64,000 nt of DNA from assembly GCA_020741775.1 (NCBI GenBank), contig DYYG01000026.1, positions 1-64,000 on the forward strand. The letters run 5' to 3'. The DNA comes from Methylorubrum populi. GTDB taxonomy: Bacteria; Pseudomonadota; Alphaproteobacteria; Rhizobiales; Beijerinckiaceae. The notes below the pieces were generated by a model. It did no database searches, was not told the DNA's origin, and worked only from the letters and a program-made list of their open reading frames with translations. Each line of letters opens with the position of its first letter. The first letter of the stretch is position 1. This document shows, in pieces, positions 53,344 to 64,000 of this stretch. A program made the position numbers and the translations under genes.

Positions 53344-54701
53344 CATCCCTGCTCCTCAGGAACGCCGACGTCCTCGTGACGATGGATACGGAGCGCCGCG
53401 AGATCCGTGGCGGCGGCGTCTACATCGAGGACAACCGGATCGTGGCCGTCGGCCCCTCGGACGGCCTGCCGGACACGGCCGATGAGGTCATCGACATGAC
53501 CGGGCACGTGGTGCTGCCCGGCCTCGTCAACACGCATCACCACATGTACCAGACCCTGACCCGCGCCGTGCCGGCGGCGCAGGATTCGGAACTGTTCGGC
53601 TGGCTGAAGGCGCTCTACCCGATCTGGGCCCGCCTGACGCCCGAGATGGTCCGCGTCTCGACGCAGACGGCGATGGCCGAGTTGATCCTGTCGGGCTGCA
53701 CCACGTCGAGCGACCACCTCTACATCTACCCGAACGGCTGCCGCCTGGACGATTCGATCGAGGCCGCCGAGGCCATCGGCATGCGCTTCCACGCCGCGCG
53801 CGGCGCCATGAGTGTCGGCGAGAGCAAGGGCGGCTTGCCGCCGGATGCCGTGGTCGAGGACGAGGCGGCGATCCTGGCCGATACCCGCCGGCTGATCGAG
53901 AGCTGGCACGATCCCGCCCGCTTCGCCATGCGGCGGATCGTGGTCGCGCCCTGCTCGCCCTTCTCCGTCAGCCGCGAGCTGATGCGGGATTCCGCCGAAC
54001 TCGCCCGCGCCTACGGCGTCGGCCTGCACACCCATCTGGCCGAGACCGAGAACGACGTCGCCTATAGCCGCGAGCAGTTCGGGATGACGCCGGCCGAGTA
54101 CGCGGCCGAACTCGGCTGGGTCGGGCGCGACGTCTGGCACGCGCACTGCGTGAAGCTCGACGAGGCCGGAATCCGCCTGTTCGGCCGCACCCGCACCGGG
54201 GTGGCCCATTGCCCGTGCTCGAACATGCGCCTCGCCTCGGGGATCGCGCCGGTCGGCCGGATGCGCTGCGAGGGGGTAAGCGTCGGGCTGGGCGTCGACG
54301 GCTCCGCCTCGAATGACGGCTCTCACATGCTGGGCGAGGCGCGCCAGGCCCTGCTGCTGGCGCGGGTCGGCTTCGGCCCGGCGGCGATGACCGGCCGCGA
54401 CGCCCTGGAGATCGCAACCCGCGGCGGTGCGGACGTGCTCAACCGCGACGATATCGGCGCGCTGGCCCCCGGCATGGCCGCCGATGTCGTCGCCTTCGAC
54501 ATGCGCGGACTGGAGACCGCCGGCGCCTTGCACGATCCCGTCGCCGCGCTGGTCTTCTGCGCGCCGCAGCGGGTGGCCTGGAGCATCATCAACGGCCGCG
54601 TCGTCGTGCGCGAGGGGCGTCTCACTACCCTCGACACGCGCGCCCTCGCGGCCCGGCACAACGCTCTCGCCGCCGCCCTCGTGCGCGACGAGGCGCGATA
54701 G
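53340..54701 (+). CDS. 8-oxoguanine deaminase (amidohydrolase family)
   Basis: A 453-residue amidohydrolase with the metal motif NTHHHMYQTL (H66, H68), THLAETENDVAYS, HCVKLDEAGI, and CPCSNMRLASG. The stretch GMRFHAARGAMSVGESKGG is typical of the 8-oxoguanine deaminase/hydroxyatrazine-hydrolase subgroup. Deamination of 8-oxoguanine gives urate, so it feeds puuD directly; the 4-base overlap with puuD fits. A different aminopurine substrate is possible. Confidence 0.85.
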   Translation: MTSLLLRNADVLVTMDTERREIRGGGVYIEDNRIVAVGPSDGLPDTADEVIDMTGHVVLPGLVNTHHHMYQTLTRAVPAAQDSELFGWLKALYPIWARLTPEMVRVSTQTAMAELILSGCTTSSDHLYIYPNGCRLDDSIEAAEAIGMRFHAARGAMSVGESKGGLPPDAVVEDEAAILADTRRLIESWHDPARFAMRRIVVAPCSPFSVSRELMRDSAELARAYGVGLHTHLAETENDVAYSREQFGMTPAEYAAELGWVGRDVWHAHCVKLDEAGIRLFGRTRTGVAHCPCSNMRLASGIAPVGRMRCEGVSVGLGVDGSASNDGSHMLGEARQALLLARVGFGPAAMTGRDALEIATRGGADVLNRDDIGALAPGMAADVVAFDMRGLETAGALHDPVAALVFCAPQRVAWSIINGRVVVREGRLTTLDTRALAARHNALAAALVRDEAR

Positions 54702-54731
54702 CCCCCCTCCCGACGATGCCGGAGCCGACCG

Positions 54732-55571
54732 ATGCCCTCCTCCCCCTACAATCCGCCCTGCGGCGGCCTGCCGCCCCAGACCGCGCTGATGACCGGCCGG
54801 GCCGTGTTCACGGAAGCCTACGCCGTCATTCCCCGGGGCGTGATGAGCGACATCGTCACCAGCGTCCTGCCGTTCTGGGAGGGGACGCGGGCCTGGATGC
54901 TGGCGCGGCCGCTCTCGGGCTTCGCCGAAACCTTCGCGCAGTCTCTGGTGGAGGTGGCGCCCGGCGGAGGCAGTGAGCGGCCGGAGCCGGAAGCGGGGGC
55001 CGAGGGCGTGCTGTTCGTGGTCGGCGGCACCCTCCGCCTCGTCCTCGACGGGCGGGCTCACGCTCTGCGCCCCGGCAGCTACGCCTACCTGCCGCCCGGA
55101 GCGGGCTGGAGCCTGCGCAACGACGGGACCGAGCCCGCCCGCTTCCACTGGATCCGCAAGGCCTACCAGCGCGTGCCGGGAATCGAACTTCCGCCGGCCC
55201 TCGTCACCCACGAATCCGAGATCACCCCGGCCGCGATGCCGGGCACGGACGGAGCCTGGGCCACCACCCGCTTCGTCTCGCCCGAGGACGTGCGGCACGA
55301 CATGCACGTCAACATCGTCACGTTCCGGCCCGGCGCCTCGATCCCGTTCGAGGAAACGCATGTGATGGAGCACGGCCTGTTCGTGCTGGAAGGCAAGGCG
55401 GTCTACCGGCTGAACCGCGACTGGGTCGAAGTCGAGGCCGGCGATTTCCTATGGCTGCGCGCCTTTTGCCCGCAGGCCTGCTACGCGGGCGGCCCCGGCC
55501 CGTTCCGCTACCTGCTCTACAAGGATGTGAACCGGCACGCCGCGCTGACGCCGTTCAAGGCATGGCCATGA
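54732..55571 (+). CDS. allE: (S)-ureidoglycine aminohydrolase
   Basis: A 279-residue double-cupin protein that turns (S)-ureidoglycine into (S)-ureidoglycolate and ammonia. The metal-site region reads FEETHVMEHGLFVLEG, and the C-terminal CPQACYAGGPGPFRYLLYKDVNR is characteristic. It ends inside the start of allA (ATGA overlap). Confidence 0.93.
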   Translation: MPSSPYNPPCGGLPPQTALMTGRAVFTEAYAVIPRGVMSDIVTSVLPFWEGTRAWMLARPLSGFAETFAQSLVEVAPGGGSERPEPEAGAEGVLFVVGGTLRLVLDGRAHALRPGSYAYLPPGAGWSLRNDGTEPARFHWIRKAYQRVPGIELPPALVTHESEITPAAMPGTDGAWATTRFVSPEDVRHDMHVNIVTFRPGASIPFEETHVMEHGLFVLEGKAVYRLNRDWVEVEAGDFLWLRAFCPQACYAGGPGPFRYLLYKDVNRHAALTPFKAWP

Positions 55572-56065
55572 GCCGCCGCCGGATCACCGTCGCGCCGCTG
55601 ACGCCCGAGGCCTTCGCGCCCTTCGGCACGGTCATCGACAGGGCGGCGGTCGCGCCGCGACCGATGAACGGCGGCATGGCGCGCCGCTTTCACGACCTCG
55701 CGGAGGTGGCGGTCGCGGGCGAAGGCGGGCGAGTCGTGATCGGTGCCGTCGAGGCCGATCCCTACAGGCTGCCGCTCTCCCTGAGCCTCGTCGAGCGCCA
55801 TCCGCTCGGCGCCCAGGCCTTCATCCCCCTGGACGCCGCGCCGTTCCTCGTCGTGGTCTGCCCGGACGAGGATGGGATACCGGGCCGGCCGCAAGCCTTC
55901 CTGACCGCGCCGGGCCAGGGCGTCTGCTACGCGATCGGCACGTGGCACGCCGTCCTCACGCCCCTCGACCGGCCCCAGAACTTTTGGGTGATCGACCGGG
56001 GTGGTCCCGGTGTAAACCTGGAAGAACATACGTTCGGCGAAGCCTGGACGATCGATCGCGGATGA
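55568..56065 (+). CDS. allA: Ureidoglycolate lyase
   Basis: A 165-residue enzyme releasing glyoxylate and urea from ureidoglycolate. Motifs are PLTPEAFAPFGTVID near the start, SLVERHPLGAQAFIPL in the middle, and WHAVLTPLD near the C-terminus. Two ATGs are possible; the second overlaps the allE stop by 4 bases and is preferred. Its glyoxylate is the substrate of gcl across the cluster. Confidence 0.93.
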   Translation: MSRRRITVAPLTPEAFAPFGTVIDRAAVAPRPMNGGMARRFHDLAEVAVAGEGGRVVIGAVEADPYRLPLSLSLVERHPLGAQAFIPLDAAPFLVVVCPDEDGIPGRPQAFLTAPGQGVCYAIGTWHAVLTPLDRPQNFWVIDRGGPGVNLEEHTFGEAWTIDRG

Positions 56066-56132
56066 GGCGTGCCGCGCTTCCCTCCGGGGCCGTCCGGCGG
56101 CAACTGGACGAAGTCTTGCAAGCGGCCGCTTC

Positions 56133-56944
56133 ATGGATCTCGACACGATCACCGCCGTTCTGAGACCGCGCAGCCTGGACGATCTGCCCGCTTGGCGCGC
56201 GGGCGATGCCTGGCTCGCGGGTGGCACCTGGCTGTTCTCCGAGCCGCAGCCCGCCCTCACCCGGTTGATCGATCTCTCCGCCCTCGGCTGGCCGGCGGCC
56301 GAGCTGTCGGAGGCGGCCCTGCGCCTGTCTGCGACGGGGACCATCGCCGAGCTCGACCGGCTCGCCCTGCCGCGGGATTGGATCGCCGCGCCGCTCATCG
56401 GCCAATGCTGCCGGGCGCTCCTCGGCTCGTTCAAGATCTGGAACCGGGCCAGCGTCGGCGGCAACCTCTGCTTGGCCCTGCCGGCCGGCCCGATGATCGC
56501 GTTGACGGCGGCGCTCGATGGCCTGTGCCTGCTGCGCCGGCCCGATGGCGGCGAGCGGCGCCTGCCCGTCACCGACTTCGTTCTCGGACCGCAGCGGACG
56601 GCGCTCTGCCCCGGTGAGATCCTGCTCGGCATCGATCTGCCGGCGGCGGCCCTGCGGCGGCGCACGGCCTTCCGCCGCATCGCCCTCTCTCCCGAGGGCC
56701 GCTCGGGCGCGCTGGTGATCGGAACGCGTGATCGCGCCGGCGGCTTCGTCCTCACCGTCACCGCCGCGACGCCCCGCCCGGTCTCGCTGTCCTTCGCCGA
56801 TCTGCCGATGGCCGGCTCACTCCGGGAGGCGATGGCGGAGGCAATCCCCGAGAGCGATTGGTACGATGACGTTCACGGTGCACCGGATTGGCGCCGGCAC
56901 GTCACCGGGCTGCTCGCCGAGGAGATCCGGGAGGAGCTCGCCCG

Positions 56945-56948
<4 letters not shown>
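56133..56948 (+). CDS. Xanthine dehydrogenase FAD-binding subunit
   Basis: A 271-residue FAD subunit with WLAGGTWL near 28-35 and the FAD-binding loop RASVGGNLCLALPAGPMI in the centre. It overlaps the large subunit by 4 bases, so the two form one enzyme. It is somewhat short for the family. No XdhC maturation gene is adjacent. Confidence 0.88.
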
Positions 56949-59700
<2,752 letters not shown>

Positions 59701-59704
<4 letters not shown>

Positions 59705-61044
59705 CGCGGCCGGCACGGGTGCAGGCGATCCGTGGTCAGGCGGCGAGCCTGACCGGCAACCCCTTCCTGGCGGAGGGCTGCCTTTGGCACGCGGCCGATG
59801 CGCTGATCCTGATCGAGGACGGGCGCATCGCCGCCGTCGGCGATTATACCAGCTTGGCACACAGGATTCCGCCTGGGGTCGAGGTCGTCACCTACGACAA
59901 CGCGCTGATCCTGCCCGGCCTGATCGACACCCATGTTCACTACCCGCAATTGCAGATGATCGCCTCCTATGGCGAGCAATTGCTGGCTTGGCTGGAGAAA
60001 TACACCTTCCCCGCCGAATTGCAGTTCGCAGATCAGGGCCATGCCGAGCGGGTGGCCAAGCTGTTCTTCCGCGAGATCCTGGGGGCCGGCACCACCACGG
60101 CAGTGGTCTATTGCACGGTGCATCCCGGCTCGGTCGATGCGTTCTTCTCCGAATCGGCGCGCTTCAACACCCGGATGATCGCCGGCAAGGTGCTGATGGA
60201 CCGCAACGCCCCGGCCGCCCTGCTCGACACGGCCCAGCGCGGCTACGACGAGAGCACGGCGCTGATCGCCCGCTGGCACGGGCGCGGACGCCAGCATTAC
60301 TGCGTCACCCCGCGCTTCGCCCCGTCTTGCACGCAGGCACAGCTCGATGCCGCCGGCACCCTGTTGCGGGAGCATGACGCCCTCTTCCTCCAGACCCATC
60401 TGTGCGAGACCACCGAAGAAATCGCCTGGGTGCGCGAACTCTTCCCGGATCGCGCGAGCTACCTCGACGTCTATGCGCGATCCGGTCTGGTCGGCCCGCG
60501 CACGGTGCTCGGCCACGCGATCCACATGTCGGAGGAGGATTTCTGCACCTGCCATGCCAGCGGGGCGGCGATCGCCCATTGCCCGACCTCGAACGGGTTC
60601 CTCGGCAGCGGCCTGTTCCGGCTGTTCAACGCCCTCGATCCACGACGGCCGGTGCGAGTCGGGCTCGGCACCGATGTCGGCGCCGGCACGACCCTGTCGC
60701 TGCTCAAGACGCTCGGCGATGCCTATAAGGTCGCGGCCCTGCGTGGCACCAAGCTGGACGCGGTGAAGGCCTTCTGGCTCGCGACTTTGGGCGGGGCTGA
60801 GGCCCTGCGGCTCGACGACCGGATCGGGCGGATCGCGCCGGGCCATGACGCCGATCTCTGCGTCCTCGACCTCGCGGCGACGCCGCTGCTCGGCTTCCGC
60901 ACCGCCACCTGCGGCAGCATCGAGGAATTGCTGTTCGTGCTGATGATCCTCGGCGATCACCGCACCGTCCGCGCCACCTGGGTCGCGGGCGAGCCGGTCT
61001 ACGACAACCGGCGCGCGGGCGACCCGCTGCGTTATCCGGCTTAG
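59701..61044 (+). CDS. guaD: Guanine deaminase
   Basis: A 447-residue zinc amidohydrolase converting guanine to xanthine. It has LIDTHVHYPQ with H78 and H80, PRFAPSCTQAQL, THLCETTEEI, HCPTSNGFLGSGLF and GLGTDVGAG, all typical of GuaD. It is the last gene of the plus-strand purine operon and its product is the substrate of the enzyme encoded just upstream. Confidence 0.95.
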
Positions 61045-61143
61045 AGCATTTTCCGAGATCCGTGGATCACGGAAAATGCTCCATCTGCTTGATCGTGCCG
61101 CATTTTCTCACGCGGAACCGGCAACCACTTCCGCGAAAAATGC
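61045..61143. repeat. Two gcatttt-type palindromic repeats after guaD
   Basis: The first (61045-61080) is a 17-base stem with one mismatch and a 2-base loop, starting agcattttccg directly after the guaD stop. The second (61100-61143) is a less perfect dyad, gcattttctc...cgaaaaatgc, containing cggaaccggcaaccactt. Such elements are dispersed in many Methylobacterium and related genomes. The first may also act as the guaD terminator. Confidence 0.75.
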
Positions 61144-61144
61144 C

Positions 61145-61387
61145 CTAGCGCGGGCGCTCGGTGCGGGGGGCGTGGGATTCGGTGATGTGGAAACCCTCCA
61201 CGGAGACGGTGCCGGAGCGGCGGTCGTCGTCGGTGTAGCGCTCCACATTGCGCGGGCCGGCAAGCCCGGTGAGGCCGCCCGGCGCGGTGACGGCGGGGAT
61301 GCCGGCCGGCGCGTTGTAGCTCTGGGCCGAAGCGGCGCTGGAGAGGGCGAGGGCGAGCATCATGCCCGCGGCAATGCGAGACGTCAT
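61145..61387 (-). CDS. Small secreted protein (80 aa)
   Basis: The protein starts with a clear signal peptide (MTSRIAAGMMLALALSSAASAQ) and leaves a mature part of about 58 hydrophilic residues with YTDDDRRSGTVSVEGFHITES. No family is recognised and no Cys pair or metal motif is present. It converges on guaD with the palindromic repeats between. Confidence 0.6.
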   Translation of the reverse strand: MTSRIAAGMMLALALSSAASAQSYNAPAGIPAVTAPGGLTGLAGPRNVERYTDDDRRSGTVSVEGFHITESHAPRTERPR

Positions 61388-61992
61388 GACATCGATCTCC
61401 GAAAGCCAATCTCTAAGACTGGCGTCGTGGTCGAACCGGGCGACGCCGCCTGGATGACAAACTGAGTATCGGCCCCTCGCAAAACAACAGGTGCCGTTCG
61501 GCGCAGAAGCGCGAGAAGCGAACCGACACGGATACGCCTCGGAGCCGCATCATTTCTGAAAACTGAAAATTGGCCTGCTGAACAAAGATGAGCGCGTCTT
61601 TTATGTGTTCTTCGTCATCGACGAAGGCTTGGCGCGAGGCTTTCACGGCGGGTGCCTCTGCGCACCCATCGACTCGGTCGTCAGCGCCGCTTCCCATTGT
61701 TGGAGCGACGCCTCTCACGAGGATCATCGCAGGAGCGAGGACGAAGAGGCGGGCGCAGAGGATGCCGCCACCGCGAAACCCTTCTGACCCTCGTCCAGTC
61801 TGGCGATCTCGGCGGTGATGGCGATGGCTGACCCGGCCCGCTCATTGGACCCGACCTAAGCGCCATGCGACTTAATGGATAAGTCTGCCGTTCCTCAAAC
61901 TCCGATCACGCGGAGATCAAATTAGGCTCCGGAAGAAGGATTAACTAGAACAATATATTTAAATGTAATCAAAAATCATCGAGTAGAAAGAC
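61388..61992. other. 605-base gene-poor gap, AT-rich at its right end
   Basis: No gene is well supported. A minus-strand frame at 61413-61727 (104 codons) has no family match by eye and no good start. The last 130 bases are much richer in A and T than the rest of the window and may be a transfer boundary or a promoter/terminator area. Confidence 0.45.
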
Positions 61993-62880
61993 TCATCCCA
62001 GGGCATTTTTCCTATATGAAGCCGGGGTTATCTGAAGGCGTGTGCGGAAGATGTGCGTCATGTGGCTCTGGTCGGAGAAGCCGCAATTGGCCGCGATCAC
62101 CTTGAGCGGCAGATTCGATTGTGCCAATTGTTGCTTGGCGCGCGCGATCCGTCTCTGCATCACGTAGGCATGCGGCGGGCACCCGAATTCACTGCGGAAC
62201 TTGCGCGTGAAGTGAAACACGCTCAGCCGGACGACGCCGGCCAGTTCCGTTAAGGTGATCGGATTGTCGAGATTATCCTCGACATATTGTATAATCAGCC
62301 GCCTTTGCGAGAGAGACAGGCCGCCAGGCATCGCCGACGCCCGGAATTGCACTTCGGTATAGTGACGCAGGAGATGGATGCAGGCGCAGTGGCGGATGGA
62401 TTCGATGTAGAGGGAACTGCCGATCCCGCGCTGGCGTGTCTCCTGCGCCAGGGCCATCACCATCCCCGCAAGCACAGGATCGTCCGCCCGCAGCACGTCG
62501 CGGAGGTTCACCGTGCAGATCTCGCGCTCGAACAGGTCTGAGGCCGTCGCCATGAGGAGCGAGGGCGAGAGATAGAGATGCAGAACCTCCGTCGGCTCGG
62601 TCCAGCGCCAGTGCGAATGGATCTCGTGGCTCAGGAAGGAGATGCTGCCCGGCGCCACGAGGTCGTTGCGCCAATCGCCCTCGCAGCGGCGATGCATCGG
62701 CGTGGCCCCGTCCATGTAAACGACGATCAGCAGATCCTGGAGCGGCGGAATAGGCACGTCCGATGGCGCATAACGGTAGCCGCGGACGCGTATATTGTCC
62801 CAATTCCGTGTCGCACTGTCGACGGTCACCTCGCCGGGCACCCAAATGGGCAATTCATCGGGTGTGATCAGCGCGCTCAT
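61993..62880 (-). CDS. AraC-family regulator
   Basis: A 295-residue regulator. The N-terminal half (about 40-150) is a cupin-like sensing region. The C-terminal 100 residues carry the double HTH of AraC proteins (SVFHFTRKFRSEFGCPPHAYV, then RRIARAKQQLAQSNLPL and GFSDQSHMTHIFR). It is divergent from the monooxygenase gene and is its likely regulator. Confidence 0.9.
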   Translation of the reverse strand: MSALITPDELPIWVPGEVTVDSATRNWDNIRVRGYRYAPSDVPIPPLQDLLIVVYMDGATPMHRRCEGDWRNDLVAPGSISFLSHEIHSHWRWTEPTEVLHLYLSPSLLMATASDLFEREICTVNLRDVLRADDPVLAGMVMALAQETRQRGIGSSLYIESIRHCACIHLLRHYTEVQFRASAMPGGLSLSQRRLIIQYVEDNLDNPITLTELAGVVRLSVFHFTRKFRSEFGCPPHAYVMQRRIARAKQQLAQSNLPLKVIAANCGFSDQSHMTHIFRTRLQITPASYRKNALG

Positions 62881-63365
62881 GGGATGCGCCTCGGAGCTCC
62901 AGAACTCGGCAGCGGCCCTTCGCTTCTTACAGCCGCCGCCCGGGGCGAAACCACGAAGAGTATCACGCTTTTTGTTTCCGGGATCGACCCTGACGTGACG
63001 TCAGGTCTTGCAATATATTGCTATTTATCTTGGTGCAAGCCGTCCTCGGTGGAGCGTGGCTGTCTCCACACGTTCCGGCGGAACCGGCGCTGTCCTTCCG
63101 GCTGGGGTTTGACGAACCGCCCGTCGCTCACCCCTGGCCTCATCGCCCGTCGCTCGGACGGCAGGGGCGGACAGCAAAATTAGACAACACGCCGTCGCCG
63201 CGCATCCAAGACCGCGCCCCTGCATCGGTGCCTTCATGGCGCTGCGGCCCCAGCGGCCAAGCTTACGCCTTGAGCGGTCCCGTTCCGGAGGGCCGGCCGC
63301 TCCGCCCCCCGGACCAAAGCACATCCAACCAAAATATCTCAGAAAATACGATAAGGGAGAAAACG
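62881..63365. other. Divergent control region between araC-type gene and monooxygenase
   Basis: This 485-base region holds the divergent promoters. It includes AT-rich stretches near 63000-63030 and 63330-63360. The only possible gene is a small secreted-protein frame on the minus strand, listed separately. Confidence 0.5.
63025..63237 (-). CDS. Possible small secreted protein (70 aa)
   Basis: A frame starting MKAPMQGRGLGCAATACCL has a plausible signal peptide with a cleavage region near APAVRA. The mature part is short, Arg-rich and low in complexity. There is no strong ribosome binding site, and it lies in a control region, so it may be spurious. Confidence 0.35.
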   Translation of the reverse strand: MKAPMQGRGLGCAATACCLILLSAPAVRATGDEARGERRAVRQTPAGRTAPVPPERVETATLHRGRLAPR

Positions 63366-64000
63366 ATGTCCGACGTGATCCCTCTCACGGAATCAGGCCG
63401 TGCGACCGGGGCGACCTTGAGCCTGGACGCGATGATCATCGGCACCGGCGTGGCGGGCTTGTACGAACTGCATCTCCTGCGGCAGCAGGGCCTGTCCGTG
63501 ATGGCCTTCGACACCGCCTCGGATGTCGGCGGAACGTGGTATTGGAATCGTTATCCGGGCGCGCGCTTCGATTCGGAATCCTATATTTATCAATATCTCT
63601 TTTCGGAAGATCTCTATAAGGGCTGGAGCTGGAGCGAGAAGTTTCCCGGCCAGCCTGAAATCGAACGCTGGATGCACTACGTCGTCGACCGGCTCGACCT
63701 GCGCAAGGATATGCGGTTCGACACCACGGTCACGACGGCACGCTTCGACGAGGCAATCGGCCGGTGGCGCGTCGAGACCGACCGGGGCGACGTGATCGAC
63801 ACCCGTTATCTGATCACCTGCTGCGGGATGCTGTCGGCTCCGCTGACCTCGGTGTTTCCAGGCCAGGATACCTTCGAGGGAACGCTGTTCCATACCGCAC
63901 GCTGGCCCAAGACGCCCGTCGACTTCTCCGGCAAGCGCGTCGGCGTGATCGGTATCGGCGCCACCGGCATCCAGGTGATCCAGACCATCGCCGATCAGGT
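63366..64000 (+). CDS. Baeyer-Villiger-type flavin monooxygenase, 5' part
   Basis: The first 211 residues of an FAD/NADPH monooxygenase cut by the window end. It has the FAD Rossmann motif GTGVAG near 26-31, GGTWYWNRYPGARFDSESYI, which is typical of cyclohexanone monooxygenase-type enzymes, the Baeyer-Villiger fingerprint FxGxxxHxxxWP (FEGTLFHTARWP), and a second Rossmann motif GIGATG. AAGGGAG precedes the ATG. The substrate is probably a cyclic or linear ketone. Confidence 0.9.
   Translation, partial: MSDVIPLTESGRATGATLSLDAMIIGTGVAGLYELHLLRQQGLSVMAFDTASDVGGTWYWNRYPGARFDSESYIYQYLFSEDLYKGWSWSEKFPGQPEIERWMHYVVDRLDLRKDMRFDTTVTTARFDEAIGRWRVETDRGDVIDTRYLITCCGMLSAPLTSVFPGQDTFEGTLFHTARWPKTPVDFSGKRVGVIGIGATGIQVIQTIADQ

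Noticed and set aside
53100-55373. 757-codon minus-strand frame
   Set aside because: Antisense to the 8-oxoguanine deaminase and allE genes, which have clear motifs.
61413-61727. Minus-strand 104-codon frame in the AT-rich gap
   Set aside because: No recognisable domain or start signal; its C-terminal part is Arg-rich low-complexity.

Overview
The window looks like chromosomal DNA of a GC-rich alphaproteobacterium of the order Hyphomicrobiales, probably Methylobacterium or Methylorubrum. This is inferred from base composition, the gene order fabD-fabG-acpP-fabF-mltG, a DUF1674 (SDHAF4-like) gene, an HWE-type histidine kinase with a stand-alone receiver, and gcatttt-type palindromic repeats. 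I could not search a database. No rRNA, tRNA or CRISPR array was recognised.

Left part (1-15 kb). The 3' end of an IS630-family transposase borders a minus-strand operon: a TonB-dependent receptor, an ABC ATPase and two DUF3526 permeases. The operon is preceded by a clear cobalamin riboswitch. A divergent gene encodes a secreted DUF4198 protein of the kind linked to nickel/cobalt uptake. Then come an HWE/PAS histidine kinase with a receiver protein, and a 1410-residue exported protein with a peptidoglycan-binding domain and repeated modules of unknown function.

Middle part (15-37 kb). This is mostly housekeeping: pepN, a membrane PAS histidine kinase, zwf, a PilZ protein, cutA, nadK, mltG, the fatty-acid genes fabF, acpP, fabG and fabD, a divergent alpha-oxoamine-synthase-like enzyme, a polytopic membrane protein, rsmB, a DUF1674 gene and pyk.

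Right part (37-61 kb). This is a large purine-catabolism cluster. Plus-strand genes encode allantoinase/OHCU decarboxylase (puuE fused to uraD), urate hydroxylase (puuD), 8-oxoguanine deaminase, allE, allA, a two-gene xanthine dehydrogenase and guanine deaminase. Minus-strand genes encode uraH, an NCS2 purine permease, a Tat-exported molybdenum hydroxylase with its [2Fe-2S] and tri-haem cytochrome c subunits, a LysR regulator, the glyoxylate genes gcl-hyi-glxR, and a Tsx-like outer-membrane channel. Together they can take guanine and xanthine through urate and allantoin toward glyoxylate and D-glycerate. The allantoate amidohydrolase step (allC) is not in the window.

Right edge (61-64 kb). 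Palindromic repeats, a small secreted protein, an AT-rich gene-poor gap, an AraC regulator, and the start of a Baeyer-Villiger-type flavin monooxygenase that is cut by the window end.
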